Shown: piece after piece, positions 19,566-31,119 of the stretch
How the letters are laid out: each line of letters opens with the position of its first letter
Numbering within the stretch: position 1 is the stretch's first letter
Source of the DNA: Parastagonospora avenae f. sp. tritici 18332-5
Taxonomy: Eukaryota > Ascomycota > Dothideomycetes > Pleosporales > Phaeosphaeriaceae
Assembly: GCA_022559985.1 (NCBI GenBank)
Contig: JAFJTR010000026.1
Location: 124,001 to 188,000 of the forward strand
Direction of reading: 5' to 3'
DNA: 64,000 bases
Notes under the pieces: model-generated
What the model was told of the DNA's origin: nothing
What the model saw: only the letters and a program-made list of their open reading frames with translations
Database searches by the model: none
Position numbers and translations under genes: made by a program

Positions 19566-21673
19566 ATGTCCGAACATTACTCTTTCCAATCATCGACACA
19601 GCGCGCTTCTGGGCACCCTCGAACTCGTCGTGGACATCCATCAGCGGACAACCAACCTGTGGCTACTGACTCACCATATTCTCGGTTTCCCATGCCTGTA
19701 CATACGAGTTCGAGTACTTCTTCACCAACTGAGGAGGACTCGACAACACCGGAAGGTAGTCCTTCACGCGTTGCTAAGGTCCAGACCCCCGATGATCAAT
19801 TTCCCTTGCCGTCTTTGGTACCCAAGAGCGACTCTGGAATCTTTGTGAACAACTCACACGTTCCATCACGACTTCATGCCGGAGTGACTATGGGGCGGAT
19901 TTCATCGACAGAGGATACTTCAAGCTCTGAAGACGACTTTCATGACGCGTTACAGTCAATGCTACCATTAACGAGCTTTGTTAGTCCGACTACGCAGCCT
20001 CATGATCAGGCTTCAGATGAGAACAGCACTCCGACTTCCGTTTTGCGCAGCGCCTTGGCCACCGGCGAAACAAGACGAAAATCTCCAATGTGTCGGAGAT
20101 GTTGCCTCTTAGCCCACGGATTCCGTCACTGATGGAGTCCATGGAGCAATTCGACTTCGGCCAATCGATTACCTCGGCCCCCAAGGGAACTCGGAACTTT
20201 GCTTTCGAGCAAAAGCCTGCGTTGCCTTCTACTTCCTCGAGCACTCTTGAACAAGACCTTCGCCACCTTGACAATGTCATGTCGCGGACATCAGAACCCA
20301 TGCGCTCATCCACTGCGATTCAATGGCAAGATCTTGCTAGCAACGAGGACTCCATCCCGGATAGCAGTCGTGCGCGTATCATGTCCGGAATTTCCATCGA
20401 TACTACCTCTACGGTCGCGGACGACACCTGGAACCCGGTGGACACTTATCTCGGTTCATCTTCTTCAGACGAGGAGCTCGATATGGGCCAAGCAGTCCCG
20501 CTCTACGCTATGTGCATTGAAGGTGCGGTACCAGGTCTTTGGGACGAAGATCGAGAGAACCTAGACGAAATTCCGACTGGGCAACTAGATTACTGCTATC
20601 CAAAGGGTAAGTGCGACCAGGCTGGCGATCAGCAGGGCGTCGACGTCTGTGATTTTGCCTATGTCACTCGCAAAGTCCCATCTTCAGCGGAGGAGTGGGA
20701 GATTGTCGAGCTTGTACGCAAAGATCGCACATCTGACGAGGTCTCCCTTGCTGACACCATCGATATGAGTGAGGAAGAGGAGGTAGACCAGCGGGCTCTC
20801 GATTTTGCGCGACGCGAGACCTATCACCACTACGATCAAGAGGAGGCGTTATTGCTCGGCTCCGGACCAACCGACGCCGAGGACTGGGTCGACTTCGAAG
20901 ATCACGACGGAGTTACGGAGCTTCCATCGTCTCAGACTGATGGTTTCTTGCTGCCGTCGACAGTTTACGTGCCGCCGGAGGTTAAGTGCTCATTATACAA
21001 GAGTGAAGAGCTCGCGGCACTGCAGGAGTGTGTATCGTCTCCCAACGACGGGGCCTTGTTAACGCTACCTTCAACAGTGTATATCCCGCCGACAGCGCGT
21101 CTGATCGCTGAGGACGCGGGCTCCATCATGGACTATGCGAGTGGCAGTGGTAGTGACAGCGATGATGAGGCGTCAATGCAAATGGATCTGGCGCCTCTCA
21201 CCCGCGTTGAGAGCAATACTGTCAAGTCCCACGCCGAGGCAGACAATGGCAATACAGACGTCAAAGAGGGTAGTGCTGTGAGCAGCAAAGTCCACACGAG
21301 CATGCCTCCCATCAAGCTCCAGAAGACGCGTAAAGCAGACGGCGAGAAGCAGCGCCGCCACTCAGCCAACGTCTTCCGACGCTTCTCGGCACGCCTACCC
21401 AGCTGGGGTGGCTCTCCCAACGCCGGCTACAGTTTCCAGTCACCGCCTCAGGGTGAATCTTCTCAGCGCGTCGTGAGTGAGCCTTTGCTGGGTGGCCGAG
21501 TCGATGTGCCAGCTCAGTATCGCAAGCGACATACCTCTTTCGCGCGCTTGCTGAACAAGTTCAGGAGCAAGGATGATGCGAAAAAGGCGGATGATGGTAC
21601 CGCACTTCAAAAGTCGCTCTTGCGCCGCGCAATTAAGCGCGCTGACGATTTCATCGTCCGGCACAACTTGTAG
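19566..21673 (+). CDS. Hypothetical Ser-rich disordered protein with an apparent frameshift
   Basis: Two abutting frames appear to be one gene. 19566-about 20085 (MSEHYSFQSSTQ..) and about 20085-21673 (.. NVSEMLPLSPRIPSLMES) would read as about 700 residues if one base were added near 20085, inside CCAATG. No intron with usable splice signals fits there. The product is Ser/Thr/Asp-rich, with a twofold internal repeat (LPSTVYVPPE and LPSTVYIPPT) and a basic C-terminal segment (SLLRRAIKRADDFIV). No known domain. The break could be a sequence error or a real mutation. Confidence 0.45.
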
Positions 21674-21935
21674 ACGCATGTGGTAGCAGAGGACAGGTAG
21701 ATGAGTAGATATGCAAACAGCGGAGACTAAGACATTGTGCTTGAGATGTTGGAAATATAGCTAGACGGCAAAATGAACGATTGACACAAAGAAAATGTAC
21801 CCAAAATGAGGCGTATGTGACACATGTATATAGTGATGAAAATTTCTTACTCACTTGGAATGATACAATACTGCGCACACAGGCTCTTCAAAGCATGGCT
21901 CTGTTTCAGAAGTTTAACAAGCGCACCGAAGGTAG

Positions 21936-22593
21936 TTAATTTCGAAGCTTATAGTGTTTCTTGCCAAAGGTTTGACCTCGACCACCAACTCTAAGCCGCC
22001 CCCAGAAGACGTTTAACACGTCTGATGGCATTCTGCGGGTTACCCCGCGCCATGAACGACGCAACGAAAAACTCGCGATGCCGTTGCGTTGAGCTGAGTC
22101 TTGATCGCGAAAACCTGTTCCGGGTACGTCCTGATAAGTAAGGAACGAGATATGCTCGTAGTCGTTTCGTGCTTGTCTTGCATAAAATGCGTTCAGCCTG
22201 CTAGTCATCGCGTGTGAGATGTCAATGACAGGGAATCGCTTTGGTCCCGTGGCTGTGTTGAAGGTCACAGCTTCCGAAGAGTTTTGAGGGTCTTCGGGGG
22301 CACCGAGGGAGCCTGTGTAAGAGATCCATCAGTTGTTATCTCATGTGTAGATGATTATCCACGAAGAAAGAGAAGACGGACACTCACCACCAAGAATCAA
22401 ATCTACGGCCACCCAGAGTTTTAGAATTTCGTGGTTAAAGTATCCGCCGACCTGAACGAAGATTCTCATAACACCGGACGTGGGACAAGCCGGCCAACGG
22501 ACTCTGGGATCGCAATTTGTCACTGAACAGATGAGAAAAGTATTGGCTTGCTCACCTGGGCTGTGTGGAAAGAACCTCGATGAGATTTTGCAT
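21936..22593 (-). CDS. Small hypothetical protein, three exons
   Basis: Exons 22556-22593, 22388-22503 and 21936-22312 join in frame across introns of 52 and 75 nt (both with GTGAGY donors) to give 176 residues. The start is MQNLIEVLSTQPR. The middle exon gives RWPACPTSGVMRIFVQVGG and then GYFNHEILKLWVAVDLILGG, and the last exon is basic and ends GQTFGKKHYKLRN. The fit of three exons with consensus splice sites argues for a real gene. I do not recognise the family. Some Arg-rich motifs near the end resemble nuclear localisation signals, which is weak evidence. Confidence 0.5.
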
Positions 22594-22710
22594 GGTACAT
22601 CCGAAAGCAACGTCAACGTCGTAAGTATCGCGAGTGCTTCCTCGAAGCTATCAAAAAGAGTATTGCAGTATCGTTTTCGGGTAGTATGCATCTGAGCCCG
22701 AGCCCTCGCC

Positions 22711-23620
22711 TCATACGCGGTCCCTCTCTCGCAACCGCGGATCCCCGTCTCCTCGGCCACGGAACCGCGTTACAAAATGTCCGCCTGCCAATTCCGCCCC
22801 AATCCGACGCTCCTTTGTTCGGACAATGGAACTTCAAGTTTCTTTCAGGTTGATGGCACCGGTTTGAAGTTCCAGAAGACACGAGTCTGGGGTGAGCGGA
22901 ACCGAAGCTCGGATTTTCTCATTTTTCCGTCGCGTCCACGCCAAATCGTTCTCAGCATTGAGTTCCAGATGCTCCAAACCCCATTGCTCGGTCAAGTCCA
23001 TACCGTCAATAAGGTCCGTGAGCGCAGTCTCATCGTTGGTGTCGAGGAGGCTCTGTGCGAATATCTCAAGGGTCGGGTACGGGAGGCCTGTTTGGCTGCG
23101 CTCAACATTGGAGGGTATGCAATCAATGTGCGCATCATCTGCGGGAATCAAGGTAAAGCACAGTGCTTTGCCTTTGACTTTGAATCGTGGAAATGTATGA
23201 AGTAGGGACCACTGGTAGAGTGGGCGAGGCGGATAGATTCTGTAAGTGTCGTCCGATTCCAAGGGTGCAGACGCTTCTTTAAGCTTCTCCGTCAGCACGC
23301 ACAACTCCCAGTCCTGGTAGTTTAGGTCAGTAGTGCAACAATGGCAATGCTGCAGACAACGAATCGTGATGTGAACTTAGATTGCGTCCTCTCCCTGCGC
23401 CGTAGTAGATCAGAGCGGAAATGCCAACCAGACAGCATGTAATGCCAGCTCCATCTGGTAACCGTGTAGCTTCTAAGATCTCCAAAGTGCCGTGTCCCCC
23501 ACAACTTGCTAGGACATCGTCGGGACTTGCATTCATGAAAGCGGGGTCATTGAACTGTTCTACGGAGATAGGTTTGGAAAACCCAGTAACATCCTGCTGC
23601 TCTATTGTGTTGTGGTCCAT
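22711..23620 (-). pseudogene. Eroded hypothetical gene with premature TGA
   Basis: The exon from 23620 (MDHNTIEQQDVTGFSKPI) includes a hydrophobic stretch ITCCLVGISALIYYGAG and should splice to 23313 (CTACCAG acceptor, then DWELCVLTEKLKEAS). No canonical GT donor sits at the expected boundary. The second exon runs to a TGA at 22834-22836. The same frame then continues for 40 codons (SSIVRTKERRIG .. HFVTRFRGRGDGDPRLRER) to TGA at 22711, in the style of an intact C terminus. The codon lost is probably TGG. The family looks like a dothideomycete-restricted hypothetical group. The function is unknown. Confidence 0.45.
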
Positions 23621-25163
23621 GGTAGCTTGAGGAACTATGCGATGGTGAGACGGAACTTGATGGAAGGGTCGATCGATGGTAGTTATGGGCTGGCTATGGC
23701 ACGCGCGCTTGTTCATAAGCTAAGGCGTTCAATCGCCGGATTTGAGGTTGCGGTTGGCGTTGCGGTTGTGATTCAGAGATAGCTGCGCGAAGCGGCACGG
23801 TCTTCCGCTATGGTCGTGAGCTGTGACATCCGCAACCGCATCTCCGGAAAGAAGCTCTTCGCAATGAGGCAGGGCTGTCTGTGTCGGCTGGAACGGCAGG
23901 TGCTGTACCTCGTACATCAAGCTGTAGAACCTAATCGGTGAATGAACCGCTGTTCTCGAAGTACATCAAAAGTCACTTACCTGCGACCGCTTGGTGCCAG
24001 ACGCGATAGCTAGCACATCCAGATTATGTTATCACACGCAATTTGTAGGCAACGGCACAGCACGAATGAGAGACAATCAAGGCAAAAGCTTCTTCTTCAA
24101 CGCCATGCCAAAAGGCAAATGCAGTCAACGAAAAAGGTCGCGTACATCCCAGGTAGTGCGATAGGGAAGACACTGTGCCAACGACTGTGAGCAAGCCCAG
24201 GGAGCCGTCGACTGGTTACAAAAATAAGAATAATCTTGAAGGTCCCGTAGGACCGTTTCAGAGATTAAACTGAAAAGAACAGACTGGACGAGACTTAGCA
24301 AATGTCGCAATGTGAAAAGGAAGAGCAGTGGACTTACTACTACACTTGATCTAAGCCAAAAGGCAAAGCTGGAAGGGTATTAGCAGGTTGCAAACGTAGG
24401 GGGGGGTTGGGCAAAACTTGCAGAGCTACTTTGCTAGGAGGGGCGGAGGGGGGGCTTTTATGTTCCACGGAGGACGCTAGCACTAGCGCGGGCATCAGCT
24501 GCTGGCGCGGGTGGGTGACCATACGCGAATGGTGGGTGACCGCAGGCGAGTGGTGAGTGACCACAGGCGAGGGGCGGAGCCGACGGTACCGGCGGTGTGC
24601 ATTCAGGTGAAGTCGCAGTAGCTCAGTGATGTGAAGGCGGGCCACGTGCAGGCAGGTGAAGCTCAATATCTCACGATATCGGAATGGCAATTCGTAGCAT
24701 GCAGGTCGTGTTCATGTCCAAGACGAGTGACATAAAGCCAACCCATAGTGGCGCAGTTCTCAATTTCAGTCACAAGCAGTGATAGATTCTCAGATCGATC
24801 TCATATGATACAGTACAAAAGACATGTGATGTAGTCTAGTGTAAATGAATGAAGCATGTGCAGAACAGACTCGCGAAGGCCTTTATCAGCATACGATTGC
24901 ATAACTTCTACGTACTAGGAGCGCGAGAGCATAAGCTGCGACTCCAACTCATAAGTTGTGATGTGTTGCACAATGACAAATCCAACAACAAGAGCAAAAT
25001 GTTACGTCCCCAAAAGCGGCAGAACGTACCATCACGACAACGCCATGCTCTCGTATTTGGCTTCTGGCGTCCAAACCTTCCGCGTTGACGACCAGTTACC
25101 TCGGAGTCCACTCGCGCACAGGCGCACAGTCATGATATCCTTCAACTCCAGCAACTTCGGGGC
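23621..25163. other. Intergenic, about 1.5 kb, with a minisatellite
   Basis: No supported gene. The frame at 24340-24690 only translates the repeat region. The single distinct element is the 21-bp repeat at 24511-24573. Two homopolymer-like G runs are near 24400-24455. Confidence 0.45.
24511..24573. repeat. 21-bp tandem repeat, three imperfect copies
   Basis: Copies at 24511-24531, 24532-24552 and 24553-24573, all of the form GTGRGTGACCNNANGCGARKG. They are diverged at a few positions, which suggests an older array than the one at 13780. Confidence 0.9.
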
Positions 25164-26401
25164 TTAGCACAAGACATCCATGCACTTGTCTCGCGTCCAT
25201 GGAAGCTCGTTTCCTTCGTATCGGAAAGATAGCCTCTCCAATGTCTGGGCATGGCAGGACAAGATTGTGGGTATGATGACCGAAAGCCCCGGCCCTACCA
25301 AGCGCAATATCTCCAACCCCTCGATTGAACGTAGGAAAGCAGAGAATATGGCCAGGCCATCGCCCTCGCTACCCAGACGATCAGGACGAGACGTGTCCAT
25401 GAACAGAGACAGATGCTTCAGTCCATTCAGATTCCCGGTCATCTGCTTGAAGAAAAGGTCAGTTGCCTTTCCTCGACCTAGGTTGAGAGTGCGCAGCTTG
25501 CTCCAGTTCATGCAACTCCACCAAGTATGCAGAGGCGTGGGGGTGTATCCATGGTACAAGGTGTCAATCCATGCAAATGACTCGAGGGCAGGAGAGCGAT
25601 ACCACCCCTCGCAGACAAAGTCGAGACGCTCCTCTATCCGATGAGATTCAGTATCATCCGACGGGCAAAACTCGACAGGCAAATGTTTGATGCTGTTGCC
25701 TTTGGTCAGGTATCGCTGAAGAGACTGCAGCTCTTTGGATGCCGAGCTGTTCCCATGATGATTGAGGTTCGAGTCGCAGTACAATTTTATTTCCAGGGAG
25801 TGGAGTTGTGGCGAGGCAAGGAGCAGGCCATCCAGGTCCGGCCTGGTTCTTGACATGTTGGAGACGGTGAGTCGTGCCTTTGGACAATATTCATGAAACG
25901 AAGCGAGCACATCACCCGGAATAAGGCTGCCATCATTCCAGCTAAGCTTGATTAATTACGTGTTGCTGGATATTACAAGGGTACATACACCAACAGCGTC
26001 AGATTCTTGATCAGTGGGAGATCTAATCGTATCCGCCGGAACAAATGATAATGGTACAGCCCAACTTTGGCAAAGGGACCAATGATCAACGAATGAACGC
26101 ATAGTGCAATCATGTCTTTGTTGTCACTAACGAGATCCAACATTCGTCCCATGTGTTTCGCATGCATCCCGTCGGAGAAGCAGATATTCCGCGACGAGAT
26201 GACGTCGCATTCATTGCGACATACTCGAGATGCAAGCCGGAGTTGCAGGAACGCGTTTGGATGACTCCAATCTGAGTAGATCTGCCTTCTGTTAGCAATC
26301 GTCCCGCAGGTTGTGTCAAATGCACTGACCTCTTCAAGGATCAGGCAGAAGACTTCTAGCGGCAGTTCGAGGAGCCCGAGGATCCGCTTCGTTGCCTTCA
26401 C
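25164..26401 (-). CDS. F-box protein with leucine-rich C-terminal region
   Basis: The N terminus MKATKRILGLLELPLEVFCLILEE is the start of an F-box, the Skp1-binding module of SCF ubiquitin ligases. Exons 25989-26401 and 25164-25941 join across a 47-nt intron (GTATGT..CTTAG; LLV to WNDGS), giving about 396 residues. An in-frame 48-nt stretch directly after LILEE (GTCAGT donor, GCTAAC branch, GGCAG acceptor) may be a further intron, which would give a more typical F-box and 380 residues. The C-terminal part has repeated Leu patterns (LHSLEIKLYC, LRTLNLGRGK, LKHLSLFMD, LEILRLVGPG) like a degenerate LRR used to bind substrate. Confidence 0.75.
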
Positions 26402-26657
26402 GTTCGATGCTCCTTACATTGGCATAAAAGAAATACGGTACTAAGCGTGTGATGTTGTGTGAGGAAAAGACGGTGGTAGGAGGTACAACAAGAAGCTAGC
26501 TGTATCTAGAATCACAGCGTTGCCTGTACAGATCTCGATGACATGTCGTAATTATTATATTTCCGAGAAGGACAAGTTTCGCGGTAAGCAATGGCTAACA
26601 AAGGAAGGGCCAATGGCGGAGAACTTTGCAAGCAAATGACGAATTTGAGATATAACT

Positions 26658-27473
26658 CTACTCCCACGCTCTCCATCCTGCACGCAAACCGACAACGATG
26701 ATGGCGCAAGCACCAAAAATCCTCGCCCATGCCTTCAGACCCTTCATCACAACCGCTCTAGCAAACTCATCCGCACTCTTGGAGTCGTTCAGCTTCGGGA
26801 AGGGTATATCCTCCGGCACCCGCACCGCCAGAGCCTTGCAAAGTGGCTCCCAACCGTCCCTCACATCGTAAAAGACGAGTTTCTCATCAGGTACGACGTT
26901 CTTCAGCCATTCGATGTGGCGTTCATAGATTGCCGCTGAGTATCCATTCGCGTCTCCAGGGCGAAAGTAGAGCTCACCCCAGCGGCCATGCCGCAAGGCA
27001 GACACGTACGTGGTGAAGTACCGGAGCCCAGGGAGCGGCAGCAGGACCAGACTCAGCATCCATGATCTCGAGCTAGATGCGCGTCCGATCTGGTTGATGG
27101 ACGTGGCCCATTCTTCACGATCGCGAATTGTGCATATGACTTTGGCGTCCGGCCATAGCTCGAGTAGTTCGGGAACGAACTGTGCGCCTGGTGTGTCCGT
27201 CGTCGCGATATAACCGTCCAGAATGTTCCTGAGGGTGTCAAGAACGAAGCGCCGATCGCTGGCTGACTTGATGGGTGTCTTGTGCAGCATTTCGATGAGA
27301 TCTGTGCAATCTGACGGTTTACCATGCCAAAGCTGAGTTCCGCCATCGTACACCGGCCCCTCAAGTAGGATAGAGAGCGCAAGCGCGAGAGATGTAGTGC
27401 CTGTTCGCGGTAGGCCTGCACCGATGACTTGAATAGAAGAACCTGCGCGTGGTTGAGACGGTTCTTGCCCCAT
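26658..27473 (-). CDS. P-loop sulfotransferase-like protein (Sulfotransfer_4 type)
   Basis: A single exon of 271 residues starting MGQEPSQPRAGSS. The motif GAGLPRTGTTSLALAL at residues 18-33 is the 5'-phosphosulfate-binding P-loop of the fungal Sulfotransfer_4 family, often mis-annotated as NAD-dependent epimerases. PDAKVICTIRDREEW in the middle fits the 3'-phosphate-binding strand and helix. A hydrophobic segment at the extreme C terminus (about 250-266, IFGACAIIVVGLRAGW) looks like a tail anchor, placing it on a membrane. The family would transfer sulfate from PAPS. The acceptor is unknown and activity has not been shown for most members. Confidence 0.8.
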   Translation of the reverse strand: MGQEPSQPRAGSSIQVIGAGLPRTGTTSLALALSILLEGPVYDGGTQLWHGKPSDCTDLIEMLHKTPIKSASDRRFVLDTLRNILDGYIATTDTPGAQFVPELLELWPDAKVICTIRDREEWATSINQIGRASSSRSWMLSLVLLPLPGLRYFTTYVSALRHGRWGELYFRPGDANGYSAAIYERHIEWLKNVVPDEKLVFYDVRDGWEPLCKALAVRVPEDIPFPKLNDSKSADEFARAVVMKGLKAWARIFGACAIIVVGLRAGWRAWE

Positions 27474-28955
27474 GGCTTTTCATACGAGGAGTGCATGTTG
27501 GCCTCAAAGCAACGTTTACTTGATCAGTAGAGCTTATTCATATCGTACATTGTATCGAGCCCTAGTACCTCTACCAGTCGTTATTGCGTCGCGCCGTCAG
27601 GAGATTTGCATCGGCGATACGGTCGGTTTCGTACGTGCTTGTTGTGTACGAGCACATTGTTTTCGCTGTCGACCATCGAAATGTGAAGCGGCCATCTTGG
27701 TGGTGTCTTAGTGCGGAAACGTTCTATAGGACAATGGAATCAGCACTGTGCGATGACGGGTACGCCACCCGTCTCTGCTTCGTAAGTCGCACGGGTGAGT
27801 GGACGGCTGGTCTTCTCAGAGATTGTGTTAAGTTGGATTACATGAGACATCGTGCTGCTTGCGGTTTTACCATGTAGATCATTTTACCTTCTGTAGGCGA
27901 GGCGGTAGCGGTGCGAGACCTTCTCTCGCCCTAGGCGAGTCCTTCTATGACGCATTCTGAGCACATTAAACAGGGTCATATCAGCAGATAGATGATAGTT
28001 CCGTGATGCTTCCTCGAACGAACGCACTGGTAGGCCGTCAGATGTGATATCGTCTCCAGAAGATTGTGTTCAGATCGGGATCGAGCGTCAGAAGACTGTG
28101 ATGTTACAGGCGTCTCATTTGAGGCCAGTCGCCAGCGTTGCACATAGTATAGTCCGTGGCATTCTTGCGAGGTAGTTCAAGAACGTGGTCGATGCTGGTG
28201 AACTTCGCGAACTGACGAATCGGCAACACTCGCCCAATGAGCCGCAAATAGCTTAGCGTTCAACGTGCGCCGAGTTTCACATGCATAATCCAGCCAGAAC
28301 ACCTTACCTATAACGTAGTCTGTATTCCATTTACACTGGTCACAAACATTTCTACACCGCAGTCAGTGCTGCGACGCCACCAGCAGCAATTCTGATGACT
28401 GCTCTCAAAAAGAATACTTCGCAGCTGTGGCCGCTCTAGCATTGTCCTTGCGAGCTGGAACGCACCGTTTCGCGGCTCTTCTCGGCAATCACTGACTCAG
28501 CAGCGTGAATTGCTATAGGGAGTCACACTACCCCGCACAAGTTGCAAGGGTACAGATGCGGAGGCATGATATGCAGCCGATGGTTCCAAAGGGAGTCAGT
28601 CGCCAAGAGTCAATTTCAATGTTCACACGCATAGAGTGTCCAGTAAATTCCTTGCCCTTGTACGATCAATGAAGCACTGAGCCTATCTTGGCAGGAATCA
28701 TTGGATGGTGAGTGGATGATGATTGCTTGTTCCTGCATTTGGAAGCGAACTTCGCGTAATGCTTGTATGCGTGCAGTGCATGCTTAAACTATGTCGAATC
28801 GACGAAGCAGGCTCGATAACCCACCCGCTGTTTAGATGGATAGTTGAGCCGAGATGTGTATAGTAAAGCGCATACCCATCCTCAATACAATACACGATCT
28901 TTCAGTAAATCTTTACATCTTTGTCCAGTCTTGAATTTCCTGGTATGCGCTCAAC
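27474..28955. other. Intergenic, about 1.5 kb
   Basis: Divergent spacer between the sulfotransferase-like gene and the sugar transporter. No convincing open frame, tRNA or repeat was seen. It holds both promoters. Confidence 0.5.
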
Positions 28956-30889
28956 ATGACGTCTGAGGACATCAAACATCCGTCGAAGCGCTCACAATTC
29001 AACGCCTACAACTTCCTAGTATGCTTTCTTGTGAGTCTTGGGCAGATCGCCTTTGGGCATCCTGCAAGTATCATTGGTACTACTTTGTATGTATCTCGGC
29101 CGCTCCCGAGATTCACTTACTAAGGGTAATATTACAGAGGCGAGCCGCCATTCCACGTGTACATGGGCTTAGTCGATGCGAGCGGAAAGCCCACGCCTAA
29201 TGCTGAGAGCTTGATCGGGACCATGAATGGCGTCTTCCAGGCATGTTGCGATGCTCTTTACTCAACCCGGACGCCAGATTGACGCAAATTAGGCCGGAGC
29301 AGTCCTCGGCATTCTCTCCTCATCATACATTATGGATCGTTGGGGCCGCAAGGCTGGTGTACTGTACTGTGCGTTCTTTAGCCTTGTTGGCGGGGCCCTC
29401 CTTTGTGGCGCTCAGAATGTGGCAATGTTCATTGCAGCTCGTTTCATTGCGGGCTGGGGTAGTTGGGGATTTCTGGCTGTGAGTAAGTACAAAAAGCTGC
29501 GGTACTGAAAGCATGTACCAGATACTGACCACGATAGCACCAACATACTCAGCAGAACTCGCACCGCCGGGCCTCCGTGGTTTCTTCGTTGGTATGAATG
29601 GTGTCAATATCGCGCTCGGCTATGCTATCGCAAGTTACATGGGCATGGCCTTCTATTTTGCAAAGTCTGACGATGCCAAATGGCGCGGCCCACTCGGTAT
29701 CGCACTGATCTGGCCTGCTATGATGATCGCTATCACATTTATCGTTCCCGAGTCACCCAGGTATCTGCTCATGAAGGGTCGAATTGAAGAGGCGCGCACC
29801 ATCGTGATGAGGCTGCATAGCATCAAGGGCGATCCAGACCAAGAGTTTGCGAGAGGCGAGTTTTACCAAATGGTCAAGCAGACCGAAGTCGATCGAACTC
29901 TTGAACCAGGCTGGATCGCCATGTTCACCAAAAGGGGCTATCGCCATCGCACTGCGCTTGCCATGGGGTTCGCTTTCGTAGGTCAATCGACTGGTGTTCT
30001 TGTCATCAACAACTACGGTCCAACACTTTATGCGACGCTGGGATATGGCACGTAAGTAGCTCTTGATCACTCGACGTAAAAGCTGGCTATTACTAAACGT
30101 GACTAGCAAACAACAACTGGAATTCCAATGCGGCTGGATCACTGTCGGCATTGTGTTCAACGCCGTCGGTGCCGTATTTCTGGATAAAGTCGGTCGCAAG
30201 CCACTCATGCTCATTGGTGTTGGCGGTTGTTGTGTCTGTCTGATCGTTGAAGCAGCCATCGTCGCAACTTATGCAGAAGCAGCAACAAACAAAGCGGCAC
30301 TGGCGGCTGGAGTGGCGATGTATGCATTTCACTTTTGTTCTTTTATTTTTGGATATATACTGATTTAGGGTTAGGTTTTACCTCTTTCTCGCGGTCTACA
30401 GCATGGGTGTCGACGTCGCCGGTGTAGTCTTCTACTCGGAACTCTTCCCGAATCACATTCGCGCTAAAGGTGTCTGTCTTAGTATGGCGACAGTAGCTCT
30501 TACGGATCTTGTGTATCTTCAGGCTACAACCACAGCTTTTGCAAATATTGGCTGGCGCTTTTATCTCGTGTTCATTGTAATCACTGGCGTGGGAGTTGTT
30601 GGCGCATACTTCGTGAGCCTCTCTAAGTCTTATCTTATCATCACTAGATCCTGGTGCTAACAAACCACTACAGTTGCTGCCTGAGACAAAGGGCATACCT
30701 CTAGAAGAGATGGCGCGCATCTTCGGGGATGATGTTGTTGTGAACCTCGATGACGTGCACATCAACCACGACACGCATGAGTTGGTGATAGGTGGAGGGA
30801 TGTTGGAGCATGTGGCTACATATCAGGGGACTAATACCAAGGCTGAGAAGGACCACGGCAGAGTGCACAAAGAGAATCTTGGTGCGTAA
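28956..30889 (+). CDS. MFS sugar transporter, seven exons
   Basis: Exons 28956-29086, 29138-29240, 29293-29482, 29538-30051, 30107-30319, 30369-30612 and 30674-30889 join to 536 residues. Sugar-porter signatures are all present: MDRWGRK after TM2, PESPRYLLMKGR between the halves, LDKVGRK in the second half and LPETKGIPLEEM at the end, with about twelve membrane segments. It would move hexoses or related sugars by proton symport at the plasma membrane. The second intron (29241-29292) starts GCATGT, a GC-AG intron, and is the only frame-keeping choice I found. The gene is convergent with the hydrolase at 31120-31980. Confidence 0.88.
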
Positions 30890-31119
30890 AAGATCGAAGT
30901 GGCCGCAAACGATACACTGCAGAGACTGAGTTATCGTTCTCATCTGGATGGGCTCTGTGCCGCAACCTGAACCTTGGTAGTATTGAGCAGCTCTTCCTTG
31001 CCATACTAACCCTGCAACACTCTGGCTGGTCAATGAACTCAGCATGCCTACAACCCTTCATCTGATCATTGGTACTCATTGAATATCACATTTGTGTCTT
31101 TGAATACATCTTACACGAT

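Noticed and set aside
24340..24690. Minus-strand ORF with VTHHS repeats
   Set aside because: The repeats only translate the 21-bp minisatellite; no other coding support.
27474..28955. tRNA or small gene in a long spacer
   Set aside because: No box B GGTTCRANNCC with matching stems could be found, and the open frames look random.
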